Shown: piece after piece, positions 1 through 8,856 of the stretch | How the letters are laid out: the number at the start of each line of letters is the position of its first letter | Numbering within the stretch: the first letter of the stretch is position 1 | DNA from: Shinella zoogloeoides | Lineage (GTDB): Bacteria; Pseudomonadota; Alphaproteobacteria; Rhizobiales; Rhizobiaceae | NCBI RefSeq assembly: GCF_033705735.1 | Contig: NZ_CP131131.1 | Location: 1,116,001 to 1,180,000, forward strand | DNA length: 64,000 bases | Direction: 5' to 3' | Notes under the pieces: generated by a model | The model's database searches: none | Seen by the model: only the letters and a program-made list of their open reading frames with translations | What the model was told of the DNA's origin: nothing | Translations under genes and position numbers: made by a program

Positions 1-1
1 C

Positions 2-844
2 TTGGCGATCCCCGAGCGTGTCCGCCCTCCGACGACGCGCCGGTCGGACGACGCTCTGGCGCGCCTCATCCAGGCTTCCGAGCGGCCCGAATTCGACCGC
101 CACCTGACAGAGACCCTGCAGGAGCTGATCTCCTTCGACCTCGCGATGATCTCGCTCTACCGGGACAATACGCTGGTGGAAGTCAGCAGTCGCTCTGCGC
201 CCGAACGGATTCATGAAGACGTGCTCGGCTCGTACCTGAAGCACACCTTCACGCACAGTCCGTTCTTCCAGATGCACCGCCGCAAGATGAAGAGTGGTTT
301 CTACCTGATGGAGAAGCTCGCGCGCACGCCGCAGCTTCGCAAACCCTCCTCGGCCGCGGAAATGCTGGAGATCGACGATGGCGAGGAGATCGGCTATCTC
401 ACGGCCGGCTGGCCCAAGCGCCTGAAGGAGATGGACCTCGCCCTTCGCCTCTCGGACCAGTACACGGTGCAGGTTGCCCTCTATCGCAGCGGCAACCGCG
501 GCTTCAGCCAGGCCGACCTCGCTTCCGTCGAGCCCATCTACGCCTCCATGCTGGCCGTCTGCAAACAGCATTGGGACAAGCGCGTAAAGCACCTCGAAAC
601 CGACGACGACCCGATCCGCAGCGGGCTGCGGCGGCTCGGCTCGGCGGAGCTTTCCGCGCGGGAGCTGCAGATCATGCGCTCCCTGATCGCCGGCCTTTCG
701 GAAAAGGAAATCGCCGAGGAGCTGGACGTCAGCACCGAGACCGTGAAGACGCACCGCAAGCGCGCCTACCAGAAGCTGGACGTCTCCTCACGCATCGAAC
801 TCATGGCACGGCTGCTCGGCCTCGACAGGTCGCAGCGCATCTGA
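2..844 (+). CDS. LuxR-family transcriptional regulator (possibly 5' partial)
   Basis: A 280-residue protein if the TTG at base 2 is the start; the window begins here, so the true start may lie upstream. The last ~65 residues form a LuxR/GerE helix-turn-helix, recognised by LSARELQIMRSLIAGLSEKE and the following recognition helix with TVKTHRKRAYQKL. The first ~200 residues resemble the helical/GAF-like sensor part of solo LuxR regulators and contain no receiver-type phosphorylation motif. It should bind DNA as a dimer, with ligand or protein input unknown. It converges on ilvE and a GC-rich stem-loop separates them. Family is firm, target and signal are not. Confidence 0.8.
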   Translation: MAIPERVRPPTTRRSDDALARLIQASERPEFDRHLTETLQELISFDLAMISLYRDNTLVEVSSRSAPERIHEDVLGSYLKHTFTHSPFFQMHRRKMKSGFYLMEKLARTPQLRKPSSAAEMLEIDDGEEIGYLTAGWPKRLKEMDLALRLSDQYTVQVALYRSGNRGFSQADLASVEPIYASMLAVCKQHWDKRVKHLETDDDPIRSGLRRLGSAELSARELQIMRSLIAGLSEKEIAEELDVSTETVKTHRKRAYQKLDVSSRIELMARLLGLDRSQRI

Positions 845-857
845 GCCGGAATCGAAC

Positions 858-892
858 GGCCCGCCCTCTTCGAAGCTCGATGAGGGCGGGCC
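858..892. terminator. GC-rich stem-loop between convergent luxR and ilvE
   Basis: Perfect 11-bp inverted repeat GGCCCGCCCTC (858-868) / GAGGGCGGGCC (882-892) with a 13-base loop, directly after the luxR stop and before the ilvE stop. There is no T-run on either side, so it is a weak candidate for a shared bidirectional terminator or mRNA-end stabiliser. Confidence 0.45.
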
Positions 893-927
893 GGTTCAGA
901 CTCTAGATAGCCACTCGCGCGGGCGGC

Positions 928-2025
928 TTACGCGCCTTCGATGGCGCGGACCCAATGGTGCCTGTCTTCGCGGGTGCCGCGCTGGATGCCGACCAGCGCC
1001 TCGCGCAGCTTGCCGGTGACCGGGCCGGTCTCGCCGTTACCGATCCGGAACTCGCCGCCGGAATGCTTGACCGTGCCGATGCCGGCGACGACCGCAGCCG
1101 TGCCGCAGGCGAAGGCTTCCGTCACCTTGCCGCTCTCGACGTCGGCCTTCCACTGATCGAAGGAATAACGCTCCTCATTGACGGTGAAGCCTTCCTCGCG
1201 CGCAAGCGCGACGAGGGACTTGCGCGTGATGCCGGGAAGGATGGTGCCGCCGAGCGGCGGCGTCGTGATGGAACCGTCCTGCATGACGAAGAAGACGTTC
1301 ATGCCGCCCAGTTCCTCGATCCAGCGATGCTCGGCGGCATCGAGGAAGACGACCTGGTCGCAGCCCTGCGCCGCCGCTTCCGACTGCGCGACGAGGCTTG
1401 CGGCATAGTTGCCGCCGCACTTGGCGGCGCCCGTGCCGCCAGCGGCCGCGCGGGTGTAGGTCTCGGAAACCCAGATCTTCACCGGCTTGGCGCCGCCCTT
1501 GAAATAGGGGCCGACCGGCGAAGCGATGACGCAGAAGATATATTCCTTCGACGGGCGAACGCCGAGGAAGGTCTCGCTGGCGAACATGAAGGGACGCAGG
1601 TAAAGGCTTCCCTCGCCTTCAGGAATCCACTTCGCGTCGATCCGCACCAGCGCCTCGACGGCGGCGAGGAAGTCCGCCTCCGGCAGTTCCGGCATCGCCA
1701 TGCGGCGGGCAGAGTCGTTGAAGCGGCGCGCGTTCTCTTCCGGGCGGAACAGGACCGCGCGGCCATCCGCCGTGCGATATGCCTTCATGCCTTCGAAGAT
1801 TTCCTGCGCATAGTGCAGGACGCTGCTGGCCGGATCGATCGGGAAGGGCGCGCGCGCCGTGATTTCGGCGCCATGCCAGCCCTTGTCCGCGCTCCACCGC
1901 ACGACGGCCATATGGTCGGAAAACAGCGTTCCGAAGCCCAGGTTTTCGAAGGCCTTGAGACGGCTTGCCTCGTCCATGGGATGGGCGTTCGGCTTGACGT
2001 CGAAGGAAAGACGGTTGGCTTGCAT
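928..2025 (-). CDS. ilvE: Branched-chain amino acid aminotransferase
   Basis: A 365-residue class IV PLP aminotransferase that transfers the amino group between glutamate and the branched-chain 2-oxo acids, the last step of Leu, Ile and Val synthesis and the first of their breakdown; cytoplasmic. Its length and motifs fit the ~360-residue BCAT group found in alphaproteobacteria and eukaryotes. The PLP lysine is K202 in GTGAAKCGGNYAAS, and EELGGMN and GTILPGITR line the cofactor and substrate site. The start is the ATG at 2025, giving the N-terminus MQANRLSFDV. It is transcribed alone; the upstream agmatinase-like gene is separated by 149 bases containing an 18-bp palindrome. Confidence 0.95.
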   Translation of the reverse strand: MQANRLSFDVKPNAHPMDEASRLKAFENLGFGTLFSDHMAVVRWSADKGWHGAEITARAPFPIDPASSVLHYAQEIFEGMKAYRTADGRAVLFRPEENARRFNDSARRMAMPELPEADFLAAVEALVRIDAKWIPEGEGSLYLRPFMFASETFLGVRPSKEYIFCVIASPVGPYFKGGAKPVKIWVSETYTRAAAGGTGAAKCGGNYAASLVAQSEAAAQGCDQVVFLDAAEHRWIEELGGMNVFFVMQDGSITTPPLGGTILPGITRKSLVALAREEGFTVNEERYSFDQWKADVESGKVTEAFACGTAAVVAGIGTVKHSGGEFRIGNGETGPVTGKLREALVGIQRGTREDRHHWVRAIEGA

Positions 2026-2126
2026 GGAGATGATCTTTCAGCAGTTCTCGGAAGATGGCGAAAATGCTCTCTTACGCCCTGTTTCTCAACGTTGCCATGC
2101 GAAAAATGTCGTGGCGGCAATTCTGT

Positions 2127-2144
2127 TGCGGCGGGCCCGCCGCA
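2127..2144. repeat. 18-bp perfect palindrome between agmatinase-like gene and ilvE
   Basis: TGCGGCGGGCCCGCCGCA is a perfect palindrome, foldable as a 7-bp stem with a GGCC loop. It sits 30 bases past the end of the agmatinase-like gene and ~100 bases before ilvE on the minus strand. No T-run follows. It may be a transcript-end structure or a protein-binding site; which one cannot be told from sequence. Confidence 0.35.
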
Positions 2145-2174
2145 TCGAAAGGATTTTCCGCCCTTCCGGCCCTC

Positions 2175-3086
2175 TCACGCCTGACGGACGATGGCGCCGA
2201 TGACATTGACGAGGAGACGCGCGGCAGTCAGTGCCGACAGGCCCTCGATATCGGCCGGGGGATAGAGCTCGACAAGATCGAACCCGGCGATCCTTCCCCG
2301 CTTGCCGAGGCCGGCGATCAGGTCGATCACCTGCATATAGGTGAGGCCGCCGGGTGTGCGCGCCGCGACGCCCGGCATGACGGCGGGATCGAGACCGTCG
2401 CAATCGAGGGTGATCACGATCCGGGCACCTTCGGGCACATGCCTGAGGGCGGCCTCGACGCCCTCGGCATGCACCTCGCGGGCGGTCACGATGCGGCTGC
2501 CGTACTGCCGGGCCGCCTCGATCTCGGCGGGGCGGGCGCTGCCGACGCCGCGCATGCCGACCTGCACCATGCCGGCGACATGCGCCATTTCGCTCGCCCG
2601 CCGCATCGGGTTCGAATAGCCGTAGCGTTCGCCATGCAATTCATCGCGCCAGTCCATATGCGCGTCGATCTGCACGATCCAGATCGGCCCCTGATCGGCA
2701 AATCCAGCGAGGAAGGGAATAGGCACGGAATCGTCGCCGCCAAGCAGGATCGGCACGGCCCCCATTGCAAGAATCTCGCGGGTCTTCGCCTCGATCTTCG
2801 CACGGTTCCCCGCATTGTCGTGCATGACGGTCGGTACGTCGCCACTATCGACGCAGCAGATCGGCCGGCCATCGAACAACGGGCCGCCGAGATCGAAATC
2901 CCAATGCTCCACAAGGCCGGCATCCGCCTGGCTCGCCGCACGGATGGCGTCGGCGGCCGTGGCATAGCCGGTGCTGTCCTTGCCGGGATAAGTGCTGCCA
3001 TGGCTGGCCCCGAAGATCACCGCGCGGGGATTGCGGCCATCGGCAAGGCTGGCGGGCAAACCGAGGAAGAAGGGCGAGGCGGTCAT
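2175..3086 (-). CDS. Agmatinase/arginase-family ureohydrolase
   Basis: A 303-residue ureohydrolase-fold protein, predicted to hydrolyse a guanidino compound (agmatine, guanidinobutyrate or similar) to urea and an amine using a di-Mn site. Motifs in order: GGDDS (116-120), DAHMD (141-145) and TLDCDGLDP (D228, D230). In the first motif a metal-binding His is normal (GGDHS); here residue 119 is Asp, so one ligand is altered. The start is the ATG at 3086 (MTASPFFLGL), with an AGGA about 8 bases upstream; a longer reading to 3206 adds a low-complexity tail without family resemblance. Upstream lies a 301-base space shared with a divergent chemoreceptor. The substrate is not determinable, and the changed ligand leaves activity open. 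Confidence 0.85.
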   Translation of the reverse strand: MTASPFFLGLPASLADGRNPRAVIFGASHGSTYPGKDSTGYATAADAIRAASQADAGLVEHWDFDLGGPLFDGRPICCVDSGDVPTVMHDNAGNRAKIEAKTREILAMGAVPILLGGDDSVPIPFLAGFADQGPIWIVQIDAHMDWRDELHGERYGYSNPMRRASEMAHVAGMVQVGMRGVGSARPAEIEAARQYGSRIVTAREVHAEGVEAALRHVPEGARIVITLDCDGLDPAVMPGVAARTPGGLTYMQVIDLIAGLGKRGRIAGFDLVELYPPADIEGLSALTAARLLVNVIGAIVRQA

Positions 3087-3213
3087 GATGGCAATCCTGC
3101 AAATGCGCTGGCGTGAAAATCGTTCGCCGAGGAAGGTGGAAGCCGGCGCGAATGTCAACAGGAGTGAGGCGCCCGCCGGACAAAGCGCGCCATCCGCCCG
3201 AGGCACTAGGCGA

Positions 3214-3244
3214 AAACTATCACCTCGCCTTTTAGGTGAGTTTT
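3214..3244. promoter_or_regulatory. Inverted repeat in the intergenic region upstream of the chemoreceptor
   Basis: TCACCT (3220-3225) pairs with AGGTGA (3234-3239) and, after a two-base bulge, AAAAC (3214-3218) with GTTTT (3240-3244). It lies in the 301-base space (3087-3387) between two divergent genes, where a terminator is not expected, so an operator or leader hairpin is more likely. I see nothing else clear in that space. Confidence 0.35.
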
Positions 3245-3387
3245 AACGATATCCCTTCACTGTCCCGCTCTGGGAGCATTCGCTTCGACACCGCCATGAA
3301 GGCATGATTTTTCAGCATTTTTCGACATGCCAGACCTCGCGAGCCTTGAATGGCGCGCGGGCCGATGGTGGAGTACGGGGGAATTCC

Positions 3388-5490
3388 TTGAGCAAGCGTC
3401 TCAACCTTATGACCAAGATACTGCTGGCGGCATCGCTTGCCGTCATCGCCGCCTTCTGCGGTTTCTCGGTCTACATCGACAATCTCCAGCGCAATGCCAT
3501 TTCCCGCGGGGTGGAATCGCAGATCCAGTCCTCCGGCCAGCTGGCCGCGACGGGCATCGCCAATTGGCTGAACGCCCGCGTCATGCTGACCGAGACCGCG
3601 GCGGAAGCCTCCGCGAGGACCGCCAGCAAGGAAGAGCTCCTCCAGCGTTTCGACAGCCCGCTGATGACGCACGAATTCGACATGATCTATTTCGGCGACC
3701 AGGCCGACGGCAGCTTCACCCGCATGCCGCCCGCCGAGATGCCGAAGGGCTACGATCCGCGCCAGCGCGGCTGGTACAAGGATGCCGTCGCGCTCGACGC
3801 GCCGCTCCTGACCGATCCCTATAACGACGCCGCTAGCAACCAGCTGGTGATCAGCGCCGCCATCCCCGTCAAGCGCGACGGCAAGCTGCTCGGCGTCGCC
3901 GGCACGGACTTCTCGCTGAAGGGCCTGATCGGCGTGGTCGACGAAGTCACGCTCGGTGGCATGGGCTCGGCCTTCCTCGTCAACAGCGCCGGCACGGTCC
4001 TGGTGCATCCCGACGTGGCACTGGTCTCCAAGTCCCTCACCGACGTGTTCCCGGACCAGACGCCTGCCATCGACGGCAAGGGCCTGATGGAAACCCGGCT
4101 CGGCGACAAGTCCGTCCTCGTCAGCTTCATGCCGATCAAGGGCCTGCCGGTCGGCAACTGGTATCTCTGCCTGATCGTCGACCGCGACATCGCCTATGCC
4201 AGCATCGGTGAATTCCGCATCGCCGCCTCCATCGGCACGGCGGTCGGCGTCATCGCCATGGTCGGCGTTCTCGCGTTGCTTCTGTCCGCACTGGTGGTCA
4301 AGCCGGTGCTGCGCATGACGGGCATGATGAGCAAGCTCGCCCGCGGCGACGTTTCCGAACAGATTCCGGATGCCGACCGCACGGACGAGATCGGCCAGAT
4401 GGCCGCCGCCGTCGCCGTGTTCCGCGAGAACATCATCGAGCGCGGCCGCCTCGCCCGCGAGGCGGAGGAGAACCAGTCGCTCACCGAGAAGGAGCGCCAG
4501 CAGCGCGAAGCGATCAAGGCCGAGGAAGCGAAAAACGTCAATTTCGCGATCGGAACCGTCGCAGACGCGCTCGGCCGTCTTGCCGAGGGCGACCTCGCCT
4601 CGCGGATCGACACGCCCTTCGCAGGTGATCTCGACCGGCTGCGCAACGACTTCAACCATTCCGTCTCAAGGTTGCACAAGGCCATGTCGACGGTCGGCGA
4701 GAAGGCCATGGCCATCGACGGCGGCGCCAGCGAGATCCGCGCTTCCGCCGACCAGCTCGCCCGCCGCACCGAGCAGCAGGCGGCCTCCGTCGAGGAAACC
4801 GCAGCGGCGCTGGAAGAGATCACCACGACCGTCAAGGATTCCACCCGCCGGGCGGAAGAAGTGGGCTCTCTCGTCGCCCGCGCCCGCACGGGTGCCGAGA
4901 AATCCGGCGAGATCGTGCGCCGCGCCGTCACGGCCATGGAGGGCATCGAGCAGTCCTCCGGCGAAATCTCCAACATCATCGGCGTCATCGACGATATCGC
5001 CTTCCAGACCAACCTTCTCGCGCTGAATGCCGGCGTCGAGGCGGCGCGGGCGGGCGAAGCCGGCAAGGGCTTTGCGGTCGTGGCGCAGGAAGTGCGCGAA
5101 CTCGCCCAGCGTTCGGCCAACGCCGCCAAGGAGATCAAGGCGCTCATCACCACCTCCGGCGATCAGGTCCGCTCCGGCGTGACCCTCGTCGGCGAGACGG
5201 GCGCGGCGCTGGAAGCCATCGTCCGCGAAGTGCAGGAGATCAACAGCCACGTGGATGCCATCGTTCTCGCCGCCCGCGAGCAGTCGACGGGCCTCAACGA
5301 GATCAACACCGCCGTCAACACGATGGACCAGGGCACGCAGCAGAACGCCGCCATGGTGGAGGAACAGACCGCCGCCAGCCACGGTCTTGCCACCGAAGCC
5401 GCCGAGCTCAACGCACTGCTCGCCCAGTTCAGGCTCGGCAATACGGTAGCGCCGAAGGCCGCGCGAACCGGCATGGCATACGCCGCCTGA
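3388..5490 (+). CDS. Methyl-accepting chemotaxis protein (dCache sensor)
   Basis: A 700-residue inner-membrane chemoreceptor. From the N-terminus: a membrane helix (~7-29), a ~245-residue periplasmic double-Cache sensor with features such as [13 protein letters not shown] and GVAGTDFSL, a second membrane helix (~275-300), a HAMP domain, a second HAMP-like stretch (~385-440) and the cytoplasmic signalling hairpin whose tip reads [20 protein letters not shown]. The C-terminus has no CheR/CheB-binding NWETF pentapeptide. I chose the TTG at 3388 because GGGGG lies just upstream and the protein then begins [10 protein letters not shown] ahead of the first helix; upstream codons do not look coding. 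dCache receptors often bind amino acids or carboxylates; the ligand is unknown. Monocistronic, ended by a strong terminator. Confidence 0.92.
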   Translation: MSKRLNLMTKILLAASLAVIAAFCGFSVYIDNLQRNAISRGVESQIQSSGQLAATGIANWLNARVMLTETAAEASARTASKEELLQRFDSPLMTHEFDMIYFGDQADGSFTRMPPAEMPKGYDPRQRGWYKDAVALDAPLLTDPYNDAASNQLVISAAIPVKRDGKLLGVAGTDFSLKGLIGVVDEVTLGGMGSAFLVNSAGTVLVHPDVALVSKSLTDVFPDQTPAIDGKGLMETRLGDKSVLVSFMPIKGLPVGNWYLCLIVDRDIAYASIGEFRIAASIGTAVGVIAMVGVLALLLSALVVKPVLRMTGMMSKLARGDVSEQIPDADRTDEIGQMAAAVAVFRENIIERGRLAREAEENQSLTEKERQQREAIKAEEAKNVNFAIGTVADALGRLAEGDLASRIDTPFAGDLDRLRNDFNHSVSRLHKAMSTVGEKAMAIDGGASEIRASADQLARRTEQQAASVEETAAALEEITTTVKDSTRRAEEVGSLVARARTGAEKSGEIVRRAVTAMEGIEQSSGEISNIIGVIDDIAFQTNLLALNAGVEAARAGEAGKGFAVVAQEVRELAQRSANAAKEIKALITTSGDQVRSGVTLVGETGAALEAIVREVQEINSHVDAIVLAAREQSTGLNEINTAVNTMDQGTQQNAAMVEEQTAASHGLATEAAELNALLAQFRLGNTVAPKAARTGMAYAA

Positions 5491-5505
5491 CCGGTTCCTG
5501 AAACG

Positions 5506-5541
5506 AAAAGCCCGCCGCGACAGCATCGCGGCGGGCTTTTT
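5506..5541. terminator. Bidirectional intrinsic terminator
   Basis: A perfect 15-bp stem: AAAAGCCCGCCGCGA (5506-5520), loop CAGCA, TCGCGGCGGGCTTTT (5526-5540). It carries a T-run on both strands, as expected between the convergent chemoreceptor and adenine deaminase genes. Confidence 0.9.
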
Positions 5542-5556
5542 CATGAATGGCGTATT

Positions 5557-7344
5557 CTAGCGAATGATGACGTCCGTCTTTTCGAAGCGGGTGACGTCGA
5601 TCAGGCCGACATCGGAAATGCGCAGTTCCGGGATCACCACCAGCGCCAGCAGCGAGTGCTGCATATAGGCGTTGTTGAGCGTGCAGCCGCAGGCGCGCAT
5701 GCCTTCCACCAGCCGATTGGCCTTTTCCGCAACGACTTCCGCCCGCTCGTCCGACATCAGGCCGGCGACGGGAAGCTCGACCAGCGCAAGTTCCTTGCCG
5801 CCGGCAATCAGCACGATGCCGCCGCCGACTTCCTGAAGGCGATTGGCGGCCTGCGCCATGTCGGCCTTGTTGGTGCCGACGACGATCATGTGATGGCTGT
5901 CATGGGCGACCGTCGAGGCCATGGCGCAATCGGTATCGTAGCCGAAGCCGGAGACGAAGGCGTTCACCACGCCGCCCGTGCCGCGATGGCGTTCCACCAG
6001 CGCGATCTGGCAGACATCGCCCGGCCGGTCCATCGCGACCACGCCGTCCCTGACCGGCAGGCTGCGCTGCAAGGCCTTTGTCGGCGCCTGGTTCTCGACG
6101 ACGCCGATCACCCGCACGTCCACCTGCGCGGCGCCGGCGGCGGCGATGTCGAAGTCCGCGGCGGTCAGCATCTTGCCGAGCTTGACCGTATTCTTCGCGC
6201 TGGCCGGGTAGTCGTAGGCCGGAATGTCGGCGACAAGCGCGCCGTCTTCCGCCAGCAGCCGCCCGCGGGCGAAAACCATCTCGACCGGAAGGGCGGCAAG
6301 GTCCGAGGTCACGATCAGGTCGGCGCGGCGACCGGGGGCAATCGAGCCCAGTTCGCGTTCGACGCCGAAATGCTGCGCCGTGTTGAGCGTCGCCATCTGG
6401 ATCGCGGTGATCGGCCGCAAACCTTGTGCAATGGCGTGGCGCACCACCCGGTTCATGTGGCCGTCATTGACCAGCGTGCCGGAATGGCTGTCGTCCGTGC
6501 AGAGCACGAAGTTCCGCGGATCGACGCCGCGTTCGGTGATGGCCTTGACCTGCGCGGCCACATCGAACCAGGCGGAACCGAGGCGCAGCATGGCGCGCAT
6601 GCCCTGGCGGACGCGCGCGATGGCGTCGTCCACGGTGGTTCCCTCGTGGTCGTCGGCCGGGCCGCCCGCCGCATAGGCATGGAAGGCCCGGCCGAGGTCC
6701 GGGGAGGCATAGTGACCGCCGACCGTCAGGCGGGCGTTCTGCGTCGCGGCGATTTCCGCAACCATTTTCGGGTCGTTTGCGGCAACGCCGGGGAAATTCA
6801 TCATCTCGCCGAGGCCGATGATGTTCGGCCATGCGAGGGCCTCGCGCACGTCCTCGGCGTTCAGCGTTGCGCCGGCATTTTCCAGGCCCGGCGCGCTCGG
6901 AACGCAGCTCGGAACCTGTACGAAGATGTTGAGAGGCAGGCTCTGCGCCTCGTCGTTCATCAGCTTCACGCCCGCCATGCCGAGCACGTTGGCAATCTCG
7001 TGCGGGTCGATGAACATGGTGGTCGTGCCGTGCGGGGCGACCGCGCGGGCGAATTCCGTCACCGTCACGAGGCCGCTTTCCACATGCATATGCGCATCGC
7101 AAAGGCCGGGAACGAGGTAACGTCCGCCGGCATCCACGACCTTGGTCCCCTCGCCGATCGTATGGCCTGCATCGGGGCCGACATAGGCGAAGCGCCCGGC
7201 GGCAACCGCGATGTCGGTGTTCGGGACGATCTCGCCCGAATAGACGTTCACCCATCGGCCGTTGCGGATGACGAGGTCCGCGGGCTTGCGCCCCATTGCG
7301 ACATCCACCAGAAGCGGCGCGGTTTCAGACCATGATTGCAGCAT
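5557..7344 (-). CDS. ade: Adenine deaminase
   Basis: A 595-residue amidohydrolase-superfamily enzyme that converts adenine to hypoxanthine and ammonia with a bound metal pair. Visible motifs: HMH (85-87) in LCDAHMHVESG, PHEIAN (114-119), GLGEMMNFPGV supplying the bridging glutamate, a His in VGGHYAS, and LCTDDSHSG with the catalytic Asp. The C-terminal third is the adenine deaminase-specific domain (VSGFGYDTDCAMASTVAHDS). Length matches bacterial Ade. It is the last gene of a three-gene leftward operon with an NCS2 purine permease and a deaminase-like paralogue, pointing to adenine uptake and salvage or catabolism. All metal-binding motifs are intact, unlike the paralogue at 8857. Confidence 0.94.
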   Translation of the reverse strand: MLQSWSETAPLLVDVAMGRKPADLVIRNGRWVNVYSGEIVPNTDIAVAAGRFAYVGPDAGHTIGEGTKVVDAGGRYLVPGLCDAHMHVESGLVTVTEFARAVAPHGTTTMFIDPHEIANVLGMAGVKLMNDEAQSLPLNIFVQVPSCVPSAPGLENAGATLNAEDVREALAWPNIIGLGEMMNFPGVAANDPKMVAEIAATQNARLTVGGHYASPDLGRAFHAYAAGGPADDHEGTTVDDAIARVRQGMRAMLRLGSAWFDVAAQVKAITERGVDPRNFVLCTDDSHSGTLVNDGHMNRVVRHAIAQGLRPITAIQMATLNTAQHFGVERELGSIAPGRRADLIVTSDLAALPVEMVFARGRLLAEDGALVADIPAYDYPASAKNTVKLGKMLTAADFDIAAAGAAQVDVRVIGVVENQAPTKALQRSLPVRDGVVAMDRPGDVCQIALVERHRGTGGVVNAFVSGFGYDTDCAMASTVAHDSHHMIVVGTNKADMAQAANRLQEVGGGIVLIAGGKELALVELPVAGLMSDERAEVVAEKANRLVEGMRACGCTLNNAYMQHSLLALVVIPELRISDVGLIDVTRFEKTDVIIR

Positions 7345-7378
7345 TTCCGCCTGTTCCTTCCTAACCCGGTTTATGCAT

Positions 7379-7404
7379 GCGGCGGCACGTCATCGCGCCG
7401 CCGC
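7379..7404. repeat. Intercistronic stem-loop between permease and ade
   Basis: GCGGCGGC (7379-7386) and GCCGCCGC (7397-7404) form a perfect 8-bp stem in the 66-base space between the permease stop and the ade start. There is no T-run, so read-through with partial attenuation or 3'-end protection is more likely than full termination. Confidence 0.45.
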
Positions 7405-7410
7405 AAATAA

Positions 7411-8808
7411 TCATTGAACCTGCATCACCAGCATGGCGGCGAGCACCGCGACGAACCACATGACCGGCCGCACCTCCCTCGCCTTGCCGAGCACCAGCTT
7501 CATGACGACGAAGCCTATGATGGCGAGCGACAGGCCGAGCGTGATGGAGAAGGTCAGCGGGATGAGCACGATGGCGAGGAAGGCCGGAATGGCATCCTCC
7601 ATGTCGCCCCAGTTGATCCGCCCCATCGGCTCGGACATGAAGAGGCCGGTCAGGATGAGGACCGGGGCCGTGGCGATTGCCGGTACCAGCGACAGCAGTG
7701 GCGACAGGAACAGGAACGGCAGGAAGCAGAGCCCCGCGATGAAGGCGACGAGGCCGGTGCGCCCGCCCTGCGCGATGCCCGCACCCGATTCCAGGTAGAC
7801 GGTCGCCGGGCTCGTGCCCAGCGGCGCGGAGATGAGGGCCGCGACGGCATCGACATGCATCGATTCCTTCACGTTGCGCGGCATGCCGTTCTCGTCCTTC
7901 AGGTTGGCTGCTTCCGCAAGGCCGAGGAAGGTCGAGAGCGCTTCCACGAAATTGGTGAAGAGGAAGACGAAGACGAAGGGCACATAGGCGATCTGCAGCG
8001 CGCCGATCAGGTCGATCCGGCCGACGAAGCTGAAGTCCGGGGCCGCGAGAAGCCCGCTCCAGTTGACGAGCGTGTGCACGTCGGGTGTGCCGGCAAAGGC
8101 GCTGCCGTCGCCCCACCAGCGGCCGATCGGGATCGCCAGCACGGTGGTGACGATCATGCCCGCCATCATGGCGCCCGGCACCCGGCGGATCACCAGCGCG
8201 GCGGTAATGATGAAGCCGGCGATGAAAGTGAGCGTGACGGGCGTGAACTGGGTGAGCGCGACGATGGTGTCGGGGCTCGCCACGATGAACTTGGCGTTCT
8301 CGAAGCCGATCAGCGCGATGAAGAGGCCGATGCCGCAGGCAATGCCGTAGCGCAGGTCCTTCGGGATCGCGTCGATGACGGCCGTGCGAAGGTTCAGCAT
8401 GGCAAGGATGGTGAAGAGCACGCCCGCCCAGAAGACGCAGCCGAGCGCGATCTCCAGCGGCACGTTGGCGCCCATCACCATCGTATAGGCAAAGAGCGCG
8501 TTGATGCCCATGCCGGGCGCGACCAGAATGGGGCTGCGCGCGTAAAGACCCATCGCGCAGCTGCCGACGAGGCTGACGAGCACCGTCGCCGTCACGCCCG
8601 CCGAAAAGGGAATGCCGGCGTTCTGCAGGATCGCCGGATTGACCACGATGACATAGGACGCCGCCAGGAACGTGGTCAGGGCGGCGATGATTTCCGTGCG
8701 GATCGTCGATCCGCCCCGGGTAACTTCAAACAGGCGGTCGATGGTGCCGGCGAGCCGGGACTGTGACCGGCTCGCGGGATCTTCCGCGACTTTCGATTGA
8801 TAGTTCAT
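7411..8808 (-). CDS. NCS2-family purine permease (AzgA-like)
   Basis: A 465-residue integral membrane protein with the hydrophobic pattern of 12-14 transmembrane segments. Features such as VAPGMGINALFAY, GIACGIGLFIALIGFENAK and FTNFVEALSTFLGLAEAANL place it in the AzgA/GhxP branch of NCS2 proton symporters, which carry adenine, guanine or hypoxanthine rather than uracil or xanthine. It lies between two adenine deaminase-type genes in the same orientation (48 and 66 bases of spacing), so adenine is the most likely cargo and uptake is probably coupled to deamination. Hypoxanthine or guanine transport cannot be excluded. Confidence 0.9.
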   Translation of the reverse strand: MNYQSKVAEDPASRSQSRLAGTIDRLFEVTRGGSTIRTEIIAALTTFLAASYVIVVNPAILQNAGIPFSAGVTATVLVSLVGSCAMGLYARSPILVAPGMGINALFAYTMVMGANVPLEIALGCVFWAGVLFTILAMLNLRTAVIDAIPKDLRYGIACGIGLFIALIGFENAKFIVASPDTIVALTQFTPVTLTFIAGFIITAALVIRRVPGAMMAGMIVTTVLAIPIGRWWGDGSAFAGTPDVHTLVNWSGLLAAPDFSFVGRIDLIGALQIAYVPFVFVFLFTNFVEALSTFLGLAEAANLKDENGMPRNVKESMHVDAVAALISAPLGTSPATVYLESGAGIAQGGRTGLVAFIAGLCFLPFLFLSPLLSLVPAIATAPVLILTGLFMSEPMGRINWGDMEDAIPAFLAIVLIPLTFSITLGLSLAIIGFVVMKLVLGKAREVRPVMWFVAVLAAMLVMQVQ

Positions 8809-8856
8809 GTCGTTCCTCCCCTATTGAACACCATCGATGCCGCCTTGACGGTTCTC

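Noticed and set aside
841..864. Minus-strand GTTCGATTCCGG resembles a tRNA T-arm.
   Set aside because: No acceptor, D or anticodon arm can be built around it and it overlaps the luxR stop and the hairpin; chance similarity.
955..2184. Long open frame antisense to ilvE.
   Set aside because: A by-product of high third-position GC in the opposite strand; no domain and clear evidence for ilvE.
3232..4659. 475-codon open frame antisense to the chemoreceptor.
   Set aside because: Low-complexity Ala/Gly/Arg/His-rich composition typical of shadow frames; the sense frame encodes a complete receptor.
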